NCBI GenBank assembly: GCA_047610385.1 | Contig: JBLGAC010000053.1 | Span: 1-28,995, forward strand | DNA: 28,995 nucleotides | Reading direction: 5' to 3' | DNA from: JBOCEF01 sp047610385 | GTDB taxonomy: Bacteria; Pseudomonadota; Alphaproteobacteria; Rhodobacterales; Rhodobacteraceae | Part shown: positions 16,377-23,775 of the stretch, piece after piece | Numbering within the stretch: the stretch's first letter is position 1 | Layout: each line of letters starts with the position of its first letter | Notes under the pieces: model-generated | What the model was told of the DNA's origin: nothing | The model's database searches: none | What the model saw: only the letters and a program-made list of their open reading frames with translations | Made by a program: the position numbers and the translations under genes

Positions 16377-17291
16377 TCACCCCAAGCGCGCCGCGCGCCT
16401 GCGCCGCAACTGCGCCCAGACCCGCCCGTCGATGATCACCAGCCCCAGGATGATCAGCGCAAGGCCCAGCAGCGCTCCCGGCCCGACCCGTTCCTTCAGC
16501 ACCCAGGCACCGATCAGAATGGCCATGGGCGGGATGATCATCGTCACCAGCATCAGGTTCGCCGGGCCCGCCAAGGCCAGCACCCTGTAGTACAAAAGAT
16601 ACGCCCCCGCCGTGCCCACCAGCGACAGCCATGCAAGCGCGCCCCAGCCCGGTGCGCTCATCGCCAGGGTCGGCGTGCCTTCGATCATCAGCGCGGCGGG
16701 CAGGATCCAGACCGTTGCGCAGCCGGTCATCCCCGCCGCTGCGGCCACCGGGTGCAGGCCCGTCAGGCGCAGGCGCGCCCACACCGACGCAAACGCATAG
16801 GCCACGGCCGCGCCGATCACCGCCAATTGCCCCAGGCTGCGCGGGTCCAGCCCCGCCACCGCGCCCGGCCCGACCGCTGCTGCAACGCCGCACAGCCCGA
16901 CGCAGATGCCGGTCAGACGCCCTGCGGTCAGCCGTTGGTCGGGCAGGATCAGCGCCGCCACCAGCGCCGCGAACAGCGCGGTTGAGGCGTTGAGGATCGC
17001 GGCCAGCCCGGTCTCAATGCTTTCCTGCCCCCATGATATCAGCGCGAAGGGGATTGCGTTGTTCAACAGCCCCATCAGCATCAGCGCCCCCCAAACCCGC
17101 GCGCCCTTGGGCGGGGTGATGCCGCGCGCTGCCATCACCAGCCACAGCGCGGTTGCGGCGCTGGCCACGCGCCACATCACCAGCGTGACGGGGCCCATTT
17201 CGCGCAGCACGATCTGGGTGGCCAGGAATGACGTGCTCCAGACCGCTGAAAGCAGCAGAAGTTCGGCCCAGGCGCGGTTGCTGACGGTCAT
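16377..17291 (-). CDS. EamA/DMT-family transporter
   Basis: The 304-residue inner-membrane protein of the drug/metabolite transporter superfamily shows two EamA repeats of five helices each. The first starts at AELLLLSAVWSTSFLATQIV and includes WRVASAATALWLV and NNAIPFALISWGQ. The second includes LAVIGAAVAYAFASVWARL, GTAGAYLLYYRVL and MIIPPMAILIGAWVLKERV. A short Arg-rich tail faces the cytoplasm. ATG at 17291 has GAGG about 7-10 bases upstream; the longer frame to 17387 has no homology. It is transcribed toward the aminotransferase in the same direction, but 270 bases separate them, so co-transcription is uncertain. The substrate (often amino acids or metabolites) cannot be predicted. Confidence 0.88.
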   Translation of the reverse strand: MTVSNRAWAELLLLSAVWSTSFLATQIVLREMGPVTLVMWRVASAATALWLVMAARGITPPKGARVWGALMLMGLLNNAIPFALISWGQESIETGLAAILNASTALFAALVAALILPDQRLTAGRLTGICVGLCGVAAAVGPGAVAGLDPRSLGQLAVIGAAVAYAFASVWARLRLTGLHPVAAAAGMTGCATVWILPAALMIEGTPTLAMSAPGWGALAWLSLVGTAGAYLLYYRVLALAGPANLMLVTMIIPPMAILIGAWVLKERVGPGALLGLALIILGLVIIDGRVWAQLRRRRAARLG

Positions 17292-17460
17292 GGTGGGCCT
17301 CTTGGTTGTGGGGGCGGGGCGGATGTGGTTGATCGCATGGGCCGCGATAGGCGCGCCACCCGTTTCGTGCGGCGTGGGCGCGACCATGGGTCCCCGCCCG
17401 TTGGGGGCGCGAAAGGGTCATTATTCAGCTTCTCGTCGCGCGGACCTCAAACGCGCCCGC

Positions 17461-17520
17461 CTGCGCCGCAGACCGGCGCGCCCCTTACGCCTGCGCCGCA
17501 GACCGGCGCGCCCCTTACGC
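17461..17520. repeat. Perfect 30-bp tandem repeat, two copies
   Basis: The 30 bases at 17461-17490 are repeated exactly at 17491-17520, with a degenerate third partial copy up to about 17545. The repeat lies 48 bases before the XRE regulator start, in the divergent region with the EamA gene (start 17291). The period is a multiple of three, so open frames run through it, but the encoded peptides are low in complexity and probably not made. Confidence 0.9.
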
Positions 17521-17567
17521 CCTCGCCGCGCCCGGCGCGCGGGGCAGTGATGCAAAAGGACCACCCC

Positions 17568-17942
17568 ATGACCGAGACATGGTTCAACGAAGACAGCGCC
17601 ACCTTTGGTGACCGCCTTGTGGCGGCCCGAGAGGCGGCAGGGCTGAGCACCGCGCAGCTGGCATCCCATGTCGGCGTGCGCGCCAAAACCCTTGAAAACT
17701 GGGAAAGTGACCGCTCCGAGCCGCGCGCCAACCGTGCGCAGATGCTGGCCGGGGTGCTGAACGTGTCCATCGTCTGGATGCTGACCGGCGAGGGTGAGGG
17801 CGGTGTCGATCCTGCCGCCGCTGCTGCCCCATCCGCAGAAACCGGCGATCTGCTGCGTGAATTGCGCGACATCCGCATCCAGCAACACCGGTTGGTGGAC
17901 CGGATGGCGCGGCTGGAAAAGCGCCTGCGCGCGGGCATCTGA
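17568..17942 (+). CDS. XRE-family helix-turn-helix regulator
   Basis: The 124-residue predicted DNA-binding protein has an XRE/Cro-type HTH domain at about residues 13-70 (FGDRLVAAREAAGLSTAQLA, then GVRAKTLENWESDRSEPRAN). A variable Ala/Pro linker (80-92) follows, then a charged amphipathic helix (93-122) that likely forms a coiled-coil dimer. There is no ligand-binding domain. ATG at 17568 has AAGGA seven bases upstream; another in-frame ATG at 17550 is less well placed. The 30-bp tandem repeats just upstream could be its own operator or promoter region, which is inference. The stop codon is the first triplet of a small 10-bp tandem repeat. Targets unknown. Confidence 0.85.
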   Translation: MTETWFNEDSATFGDRLVAAREAAGLSTAQLASHVGVRAKTLENWESDRSEPRANRAQMLAGVLNVSIVWMLTGEGEGGVDPAAAAAPSAETGDLLRELRDIRIQQHRLVDRMARLEKRLRAGI

Positions 17943-17959
17943 AGGTGGCTGAAGGTGGC
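17940..17959. repeat. 10-bp tandem repeat over the XRE stop codon
   Basis: TGAAGGTGGC occurs twice in direct tandem, and a related GCTGAAGGCGG follows at about 17969. The first copy begins with the TGA stop of the XRE gene. Probably slippage; no function is suggested. Confidence 0.7.
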
Positions 17960-18050
17960 TGATCGGGGCTGAAGGCGGACCTCAGCGCTTGTCGCGCGCG
18001 CGCGCTGGCGCTACCAGATGGTGACACATGCGACCAGCAACGGAGCGGCC

Positions 18051-18977
18051 ATGAAGATCGGCATCGACTACGGCGGCACCAAGATCGAAGCGATCGCCCT
18101 TTCGGACCGGGGGGATGAACGTGCGCGCCTGCGCATCCCCACGCCGCGCCATGATTACGACGCCAACATCACCGCGCTGCGCGAGCTGGTGCTGGCGCTT
18201 GAACAAAAGGCTGGCGGCACTGCGCCTGCGGTGGGCATGGGCATTCCGGGCTCGGTGTCGCCGGCCACAGGGCTGGTGCGCAACGCAAATTCGGTGTGGC
18301 TGAACGGCCGTCCGCTTGATCATGATTTCGCCCAAGCGCTGGGCCGCCCGGTGCGCGTGGCCAACGATGCCAATTGCTTCGCCCTGTCTGAGGCGACCGA
18401 TGGCGCCGGGGCAGGCGGGCGTATCGTGTTTGGCACCATCACCGGCACTGGCGTTGGCGGCGGGGTGGTGATTGACGGCAAGGTGCTGAACGGACCGGCG
18501 GGGATCGGCGGCGAATGGGGCCACAACCCGTTGCCGCGCCCCGATCTTTCCGAATGCCCCGGCCCGCGCTGCTGGTGCGGGCGCGATGGCTGCTTGGAGG
18601 TCTGGCTGTCAGGCCCCGCGCTGGCCGCCGACCACGCCCGCGTGCTGGGCATGGCTGAGGACGGCGCGCCCAACGCCCATGCCATCGCCGCCGCGGCGGC
18701 CGCGGGGGGCGCCGCGGCGCAAGCGGCGCTGGACCGGCATGTGGACCGGTTCGGGCGCGCGTTGGCAAGCATCGTCAACGTGATCGACCCGGACGTGATT
18801 GTGCTGGGGGGTGGGCTGTCCAATCTGGACGATCTGCCCGAAAGGGTGGCCGCGGCGATGGCCCCTCATGTGTTTTCCGACGTGATCGGGGCGCGGATTG
18901 TGCGCAACCTTCACGGCGACAGTTCAGGCGTGCGCGGGGCCGCATGGCTCTGGGACGATCAGGAGGGCCCGCGATGA
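18051..18977 (+). CDS. ROK-family sugar kinase (fructokinase or N-acetylglucosamine kinase type)
   Basis: The 308-residue cytoplasmic ATP-dependent hexokinase-like enzyme carries the ROK marks in order: N-terminal phosphate loop DYGGTK (6-11), MGIPGSV, catalytic Asp in NDANCF (Asp106), second phosphate motif TGTGVGGGV (131-139), GGEWGHNPL (153-161), and the zinc-binding set His158, Cys174, Cys176 and Cys181 in CWCGRDGCLE. DPDVIVLGGGLSN completes the ATP site. Zn-containing ROK kinases with this size act on fructose, glucose, N-acetylglucosamine or N-acetylmannosamine; the sequence does not decide which. ATG at 18051 has GGAG upstream. Its last codons contain the ribosome binding site of sdhE and the stop overlaps the sdhE start by four bases (ATGA), so the two are co-translated. 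Confidence 0.9.
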   Translation: MKIGIDYGGTKIEAIALSDRGDERARLRIPTPRHDYDANITALRELVLALEQKAGGTAPAVGMGIPGSVSPATGLVRNANSVWLNGRPLDHDFAQALGRPVRVANDANCFALSEATDGAGAGGRIVFGTITGTGVGGGVVIDGKVLNGPAGIGGEWGHNPLPRPDLSECPGPRCWCGRDGCLEVWLSGPALAADHARVLGMAEDGAPNAHAIAAAAAAGGAAAQAALDRHVDRFGRALASIVNVIDPDVIVLGGGLSNLDDLPERVAAAMAPHVFSDVIGARIVRNLHGDSSGVRGAAWLWDDQEGPR

Positions 18978-19255
18978 CCGAAGCGATCAGCGAAACCCCA
19001 GAGCATCGGCTGAAGCGTCTGCGGATGCGCGGTTGGCGGCGTGGCACCAAGGAGATGGACCTGATTCTCGGGCCGTTCTGCGACGCGCTGCTCGAAGGAC
19101 GGATACAATGTGACCTTGATGCGCTTGAGGCGCTGATGGACGAAAACGACAACGACCTCTATCTTTGGATTTCAGGGGCTTCACAGGGCCCTGAGCCTTT
19201 TCAGGCCATGGTCGATGTCGTGCGCAGTTTTCATAATATTTCGGTGAAACGTTGA
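18974..19255 (+). CDS. sdhE: Succinate dehydrogenase assembly factor SdhE (SDHAF2/DUF339)
   Basis: The 93-residue small helical protein helps attach FAD covalently to the SdhA subunit of succinate dehydrogenase. The family's flavinylation motif RGxxE is present as RRGTKEMDLIL (Arg23-Gly24 to Glu27; the common form is RGMREMD or RGTREMD). LDALEALMDENDNDLYLWIS matches the conserved second half (L..fe.LL...D.dLl.Wl.g). ATG at 18974 lies 7 bases after a perfect AGGAGG inside the end of the ROK gene, and overlaps its stop by four bases. The sdh operon is not in the window. The link with a sugar kinase is translational; a functional tie is not evident. Confidence 0.9.
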   Translation: MTEAISETPEHRLKRLRMRGWRRGTKEMDLILGPFCDALLEGRIQCDLDALEALMDENDNDLYLWISGASQGPEPFQAMVDVVRSFHNISVKR

Positions 19256-19267
19256 CCTGGCGATTTT

Positions 19268-19285
19268 CGTTAGCAAGGCGTTAGC
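19268..19285. promoter_or_regulatory. CGTTAGC direct repeat with one-turn spacing
   Basis: CGTTAGC occurs at 19268-19274 and again at 19279-19285, an 11-base period, so both copies lie on the same face of the helix. The pair covers the -35 area of the promoter before the MarR gene and could bind a regulator; which one is unknown. Confidence 0.35.
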
Positions 19286-19299
19286 CTTTTTCCGCGACC

Positions 19300-19305
19300 T
19301 ATAAT
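19300..19305 (+). promoter_or_regulatory. -10 element (TATAAT) of the MarR-family gene
   Basis: A perfect TATAAT lies 31 bases before the ATG. No good -35 hexamer is found at 16-18 bases upstream, where the sequence is partly occupied by the CGTTAGC repeats, so the promoter may need an activator. Confidence 0.6.
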
Positions 19306-19335
19306 GCATTGTCCTTGAATGCAGGAGAGATCGCC

Positions 19336-19854
19336 ATGGCCGCGTCCGCGCCAAGCCTGAAAACTTCGCCGAACGAAGATGTCGGGAAATCCGCCGCCTT
19401 CTATGGCGATTATCTTGAAATGCTCAGCAGTGTGGAACGGCTCCACCGGCTGCTGCTTGATGTTGTGAAGGATGAGTTTGAGCGCCTCGGCCAACTTGAA
19501 ATCAACTCTGTGCAGGCGCTGCTGTTGTTCAACGTGGGCGACAATGAGGTCACTGCGGGAGAGCTGAAATCGCGCGGCTACTACCAAGGCTCAAACGTGT
19601 CCTACAACCTCAAGAAACTGGTTGATGCGGGCTATCTGCACCACCAGCGGTCTGAGGTTGACCGCCGCTCAGTGCGCATCCGGCTGACCGACAAGGGCCA
19701 TCTGGTGCGCGACGCGGTGGCTGAACTGTTCGAACGCCACGCCCTGATGGTGGATGAACAATCCTTGCTTGGCGAAGATGGTGTCGCCCGGATCAACGAT
19801 TCCATGCGGCTTATGGAGCGTTTCTGGATGGAACAGATCCGCTACATCTACTGA
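19336..19854 (+). CDS. MarR-family winged-helix regulator (LdtR-like)
   Basis: The 172-residue dimeric DNA-binding regulator has N-terminal helices (FYGDYLEMLSSVERLHRLLL) before a winged helix at about residues 55-115: INSVQALLLFNVGDNEVTAG, then LKSRGYYQGSNVSYNLKKLV as recognition region, and the wing RSEVDRRSVRIRLTDKG (DRRS/R..LT.KG is a MarR hallmark). The NVQA...YY.GSNVSYN pattern resembles the alphaproteobacterial LdtR group, which in Rhizobiales controls L,D-transpeptidase and stress genes. That similarity is from memory and the function here is inferred. ATG at 19336 has AGGAGA seven bases upstream, and TATAAT lies 31 bases upstream. The CGTTAGC direct repeats just before the promoter could be an operator. 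Confidence 0.87.
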   Translation: MAASAPSLKTSPNEDVGKSAAFYGDYLEMLSSVERLHRLLLDVVKDEFERLGQLEINSVQALLLFNVGDNEVTAGELKSRGYYQGSNVSYNLKKLVDAGYLHHQRSEVDRRSVRIRLTDKGHLVRDAVAELFERHALMVDEQSLLGEDGVARINDSMRLMERFWMEQIRYIY

Positions 19855-19914
19855 CCGCCGCCACCGCGCCGCCCGTGTGCGCGGACCGGCGCTGGCCGGC
19901 GCGGGGCCGCGCAT

Positions 19915-20730
19915 TCACCCCGGTGCACGCGGCGGGGGGCCAGACGGGCGCCGAAACCGAGGCACAAAAGCCGGGGTTCGGGCGGCATACTCCGCCCAGC
20001 CCGGGTGGCGCGCCAGACGCTCCTCCACCAAAGGTTTGCCTGACACGCGCGTCAGCAGAAACACCAGCGCAAGCGGCGTCACCGCTGCCCACAGTGCCCC
20101 GGCCTCGATGGCGATCAGCGCGATCCCGGTCCAGAACAGGATCTCTCCGACGTAGTTGGGATGCCTGATGATGGCCCGCAGCTCAGCGGTGCACAAAGTC
20201 TCGGGATGGGCCAGCTGCCAGCGGTCAAGCTGCGCATCCGCGGTGCTTTCCAGCGCCAGTCCCGCCGCTGCGACCGCCACGCCAAGCGCCATCAGCGCCC
20301 CCGGCACCACAGGCGTGGCCAGCGCAAGCACGGCCACGGGTAGCGCAAGTACAGCCTGAATCACGGCCTGCAGAAGAAAAATCTGGAACAGGCTTTTCCA
20401 CCACCAGCCTTCGCCGCGCGCGGCGCGGATCATGGCATAGCGCGGGTCCTCCTCGGTTGCGCGCATCCGGCGGCGGCCCATTGTCCAACCCATGCGCAGT
20501 GCCCAAATCGTGACCAGCCCCAGCGCGACCCAGCCATGAGGGCCCGGCGGCATGGCACCCACCGCCGCCGCGGTCCAGGCGAAAACCGCGAACCCGGGCC
20601 CCCACCAAAGATCCACAAGGCTGGCGTCGCGGCGCAGCACGCTCAGCGGCCACAGCAGCGCAAAGCCGGCGGCCGAGGCCGCGAAACCCCAAAGGTAGGG
20701 CATCCAGAACTGCGTCATCTGCTCGGTCAT
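19915..20730 (-). CDS. DUF1295 membrane protein (steroid 5-alpha-reductase-like fold)
   Basis: The 271-residue inner-membrane protein has about six to seven helices. The conserved DUF1295 marks are SLVDLWWGPGFAVFAW near residue 37, RYAMIRAARGEGWWWKSLFQ, and the C-terminal LRAIIRHPNYVGEILFWTG followed by GKPLVEERLARHPGWAEYAA. This region resembles the cofactor-binding end of isoprenylcysteine methyltransferases and 5-alpha reductases. The family is linked with lipid or steroid reduction, but the reaction in bacteria is mostly unknown. ATG at 20730 has GGAG nine bases upstream; the longer frame to 20880 has no homology. It is convergent with the MarR gene (60 bases between stops). Confidence 0.87.
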   Translation of the reverse strand: MTEQMTQFWMPYLWGFAASAAGFALLWPLSVLRRDASLVDLWWGPGFAVFAWTAAAVGAMPPGPHGWVALGLVTIWALRMGWTMGRRRMRATEEDPRYAMIRAARGEGWWWKSLFQIFLLQAVIQAVLALPVAVLALATPVVPGALMALGVAVAAAGLALESTADAQLDRWQLAHPETLCTAELRAIIRHPNYVGEILFWTGIALIAIEAGALWAAVTPLALVFLLTRVSGKPLVEERLARHPGWAEYAARTPAFVPRFRRPSGPPPRAPG

Positions 20731-21047
20731 ATCCGCTCCGTCAGTGTGGCGCCCGCCGCATGGCGGGGTCGGAGGTACTACGCACCCCGTCCGCGATCCG
20801 ATCACTTTGTCGCGCCGGGCCGGATGTGAACGGTTTTCCTGCGTAAGTGCCCGGAAGATCGACTGAAAGGGAATAATCATTCACAGTTTGTTCACCTGAT
20901 TGCCGATGCGTGTCGACCGCATTCCAATGTTAGAATCAGTTTTTTCCGCTATTCTGATTGATGGTGGCGGCAAGCAGTTGCGTGCCGCCCAACACACTCT
21001 TAAGACGCGCGCAGACGCGATCCGCAGGCATCTAACCTAGGCAGGCA
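20731..21047. other. Divergent intergenic region between DUF1295 and RodZ-like genes
   Basis: This region of 317 bases must hold promoters for both neighbours. It contains an AT-richer core at 20870-20965 with a spaced inverted repeat AATCAG (20934-20939) and CTGATT (20954-20959) around a T6 run. I see no clear sigma-70 pair. Confidence 0.4.
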
Positions 21048-22277
21048 ATGGACGATCCCGAGACCACCGCATTGCGGGGCTTCGACAGTTACGAAGTCAC
21101 GCTGGGAGACGAGCTCCGCGGCCATCGCGCCACGAGAGGCAAGTCGCTGCTGGATGTTCAGCGCGATCTGCGAATCCGCGCGAGCTATGTGGACGCGATT
21201 GAAAATTGCGATGCCTCGGTGATCCCCAACAAGGGCTTCGTGGCCGGGTATGTGCGCGCCTACGCACGCTATCTTGATCTGAATCCTGAAGAAATTTACG
21301 CAAGATTTTGCGCCCAAAGCGGTTTCGCCGGGGCCAAGGTCCAACAGGCGACCGGCGTTGGTGCACGGTTCGGCCGCGCCACTGGCCATTCTGCGCGCGA
21401 TCCGGCGCTGTCGCGATCCCATTTCGCGACCCCGGTTGGGCGTGCCCGCACCGTGGGCATCGGCGTGTCGCTGTCAGGCCTCGTCTCGGTGGCGGTGGTG
21501 GCGGGGCTGGTTGGCGGCCTCGGCTTTGGTGGGTGGGAACTGCTCAAGGACATCCAGCGCGTCGAATTTGCCCCGGCCAATGATTCGCCCGAAGTGGCCG
21601 AGGCGCCCGCGGGCATGGCGCTTCCCGCGCTCTCGATCTCAGCGCTGGGGTCCACACCCGGCGGGCGCGATGCCGCACGGGACGAAGCGCTGGTGGCGCT
21701 TTACGCCCCGCTTGAACCCTCACCCCCGGTGATTGAACTGCGCGACGGCCCGATCATGGCGATCGACCCCGAAAGCGCCGGCGTGTTCGCACGCGTCGCT
21801 GCCCGGCCCCCCGCGCCTGCGCAGGTCCACATCGCCGCCGCCACGCCCCAGAACGCGGCCATCCCGGTCATTGAGGCCGCGACCCCTGAACAGCTCGCCG
21901 CCGCGGCGCGCATGATCGCGGCGGCTCAGGCCGCGCCCGCGCCGACCGGAGTGTGGATTGTGGCGTCGGAGTCGGCCTGGCTGCGTGTGAAGGCATCTGA
22001 CGGCTCCACCCTCGTCCAGCGCATCTTCCAGCGCGGCGACCGCTATGAACTGCCGCGCGGACTGACCGGCGCTGAGATGCGCGCAGGCAATGCGGGCGCG
22101 GTTTATATTGAAATCGACGGCCGCCTGCACGGCCCCCTCGGTGCCCCGGGTGGGGTGGCCAAGAATGTGTCGCTTGATCTTGATGCGGTGCAGGGCCGCT
22201 ACGCTGTCGCCCTTAACGATCCGTTCGCGCCCAAGACGCCGACCGCGCGGGCTGAGGCGCAGCTGACCCTCGACTGA
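21048..22277 (+). CDS. RodZ-like HTH/DUF4115 membrane protein
   Basis: The 409-residue bitopic protein has an N-terminal HTH_25 domain (about 17-90: VTLGDELRGHRATRGKSLLD, YVDAIENCDASVIPNKGFVA, YVRAYARYLDLNPEEI), as in the cytoskeletal protein RodZ. One membrane helix lies at about 136-160 (VGIGVSLSGLVSVAVVAGLV). A long Ala/Pro-rich periplasmic linker leads to a C-terminal DUF4115 domain (about 312-395: WIVASESAWLRVKASDGSTL, VQRIFQRGDRYELP, GNAGAVYIEIDG). RodZ links MreB to the envelope and supports rod shape; direct proof for this group is lacking, so the role is inferred. Its place just upstream of ispG on the same strand (176 bases apart) is a common arrangement in bacteria. ATG at 21048 follows AGGCAGGCA. 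Confidence 0.87.
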   Translation: MDDPETTALRGFDSYEVTLGDELRGHRATRGKSLLDVQRDLRIRASYVDAIENCDASVIPNKGFVAGYVRAYARYLDLNPEEIYARFCAQSGFAGAKVQQATGVGARFGRATGHSARDPALSRSHFATPVGRARTVGIGVSLSGLVSVAVVAGLVGGLGFGGWELLKDIQRVEFAPANDSPEVAEAPAGMALPALSISALGSTPGGRDAARDEALVALYAPLEPSPPVIELRDGPIMAIDPESAGVFARVAARPPAPAQVHIAAATPQNAAIPVIEAATPEQLAAAARMIAAAQAAPAPTGVWIVASESAWLRVKASDGSTLVQRIFQRGDRYELPRGLTGAEMRAGNAGAVYIEIDGRLHGPLGAPGGVAKNVSLDLDAVQGRYAVALNDPFAPKTPTARAEAQLTLD

Positions 22278-22453
22278 CCGCGCCGACGGTGGGGATGCGC
22301 GCGGCGCGCCCTTTTGCGCGCCTTGCGAGGGCGGGGGCCGGGGGCGCAAGGTGCCCGCCGCGCGACGCCGCGCCGCCTGCCGCACCGATGGACGAACCGG
22401 GGCAGCGCGCCTATCTTGCCCTCAGACGCCCCCGAGCACAGGACCGCACCCAC

Positions 22454-23590
22454 ATGAGCATCCGCCCCTGGCGCGACATCCAGCGCCGCAAGTCACGCAA
22501 GATCAATGTCGGCAAGGTTGAGGTCGGCGGCGACGCGCCGATCTCGGTCCAGACCATGACCAACACGCTGACCACCGACACCCGCGCGACCATCGCGCAG
22601 GTGATGGCCTGCGCTGAGGCGGGCGCCGACATTGTGCGCGTGTCTTGCCCTGACAAGGAAAGCACCGCTGCGCTGAAGGTGATCTGCAGGATGTCGCCGG
22701 TCCCGATCGTGGCTGACATTCATTTCCACTACAAACGCGCGATTGAGGCCGCCGAGGCTGGCGCCGCCTGCCTGCGCATCAACCCCGGCAACATCGGCAG
22801 CGCGGCGCGCGTGCGCGAGGTGATCAAGGCGGCCAAGGATCATGGCTGCTCAATCCGCATCGGGGTGAATGCTGGGTCGTTGGAGAAGCACCTGCTCGAC
22901 AAATATGCCGAACCGTGTCCGGACGCGGTGGTGGAAAGCGCGCTGGATCACATCAAGATCTTGCAGGACAACGATTTTCACGAATTCAAGATCTCAGCCA
23001 AAGCGTCGGACGTGTTCCTGACCGCGGCTGCGTATCAAAAGCTGGCCGACCTGACCGACTGCCCGATCCATCTGGGCGTCACTGAGGCGGGGGGCCTGAC
23101 GTCGGGCACCATCAAATCGGCGATCGGGCTGGGCAATCTGCTTTGGTCGGGCATTGGCGACACAATACGCGTGAGCCTGTCTGCCGATCCGGTCGAGGAG
23201 GTGAAGGTCGGGTATGAGATCCTCAAATCCCTGAACCTGCGCCACCGGGGCATCACGATCATTTCGTGCCCGTCCTGCGCGCGTCAGGGTTTTGACGTGA
23301 TCCGCACCGTTGAGGCGCTGGAGCATCGATTGTCCCACATCAAGACCCCGCTGACCCTGTCGATCATCGGCTGCGTGGTGAACGGCCCCGGTGAGGCCAA
23401 AGAAACCGACATCGGCTTTACCGGCGGTGGTGCCGGGTCGGGCATGGTCTATCTGTCGGGCGTCGCGGATCACAAGATCGGCAATGGCGACATGATCGAA
23501 CACATCGTCGATCTGGTGGAAAAAAAGGCTGAGGCGCTGGAGGCTGAGCGTGCGGCTGAGGAAAAGGCCGCGCTTCCCGCTGCGCAATAG
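22454..23590 (+). CDS. ispG: 4-hydroxy-3-methylbut-2-en-1-yl diphosphate synthase (flavodoxin/ferredoxin)
   Basis: The 378-residue penultimate enzyme of the MEP isoprenoid pathway reductively opens MEcPP to HMBPP with a [4Fe-4S] cluster. The TIM-barrel half shows VGGDAPISVQTMTNTLTTDT (24-43), RVSCPDKES, PIVADIHFHYKRA and LRINPGNIG (107-115). The cluster half has CPSC (Cys272 and Cys275), Cys307 in SIIGCVVNGPGEAKETDIG and the cluster-ligand Glu314. The length matches the short bacterial form. ATG at 22454 is placed by homology (MSIRPWRDIQRRKS); the open frame begins at 22289, but that extension is Arg/Ala-rich. Only AGGA, rather far upstream, serves as ribosome binding site. Confidence 0.96.
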   Translation: MSIRPWRDIQRRKSRKINVGKVEVGGDAPISVQTMTNTLTTDTRATIAQVMACAEAGADIVRVSCPDKESTAALKVICRMSPVPIVADIHFHYKRAIEAAEAGAACLRINPGNIGSAARVREVIKAAKDHGCSIRIGVNAGSLEKHLLDKYAEPCPDAVVESALDHIKILQDNDFHEFKISAKASDVFLTAAAYQKLADLTDCPIHLGVTEAGGLTSGTIKSAIGLGNLLWSGIGDTIRVSLSADPVEEVKVGYEILKSLNLRHRGITIISCPSCARQGFDVIRTVEALEHRLSHIKTPLTLSIIGCVVNGPGEAKETDIGFTGGGAGSGMVYLSGVADHKIGNGDMIEHIVDLVEKKAEALEAERAAEEKAALPAAQ

Positions 23591-23598
23591 GCTGATCT

Positions 23599-23626
23599 CC
23601 CCGCGGGCGGGCACCCGTCCGCGGGG
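23599..23626 (+). terminator. GC-rich hairpin after ispG
   Basis: The arms CCCCGCGGGCGGG (23599-23611) and CCCGTCCGCGGGG (23614-23626) form a 13-bp stem with one G-T pair, 8 bases after the stop. No T-run follows, so termination may be weak or Rho-assisted. Confidence 0.55.
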
Positions 23627-23676
23627 AAGGGGGCCGCGCGCAAAATTGCGTGGGCTCTTTGTCGGCGCGCAGCTGT

Positions 23677-23689
23677 GGAACACTGTTCC
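23677..23689. promoter_or_regulatory. Palindrome GGAACACTGTTCC upstream of the serine hydrolase gene
   Basis: A perfect 6-1-6 inverted repeat lies 86 bases before the gene start. Its right part CACTGTTC recurs at 23717-23724. This could be an operator for a dimeric regulator. It does not fit the alphaproteobacterial LexA box (GTTC-N7-GTTC). Confidence 0.4.
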
Positions 23690-23775
23690 GAAAATTGCAA
23701 ATCACGGGTAGCCTTTCACTGTTCAACGACCGCGCCCTCTTACGAAGCGCGGCGTTCAAGCAAAAGGAAACGTCC

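Noticed and set aside
23677..23689. LexA (SOS) box
   Set aside because: Alphaproteobacterial LexA binds GTTC-N7-GTTC, and the Gram-positive type has four bases between GAAC and GTTC; here there are three.
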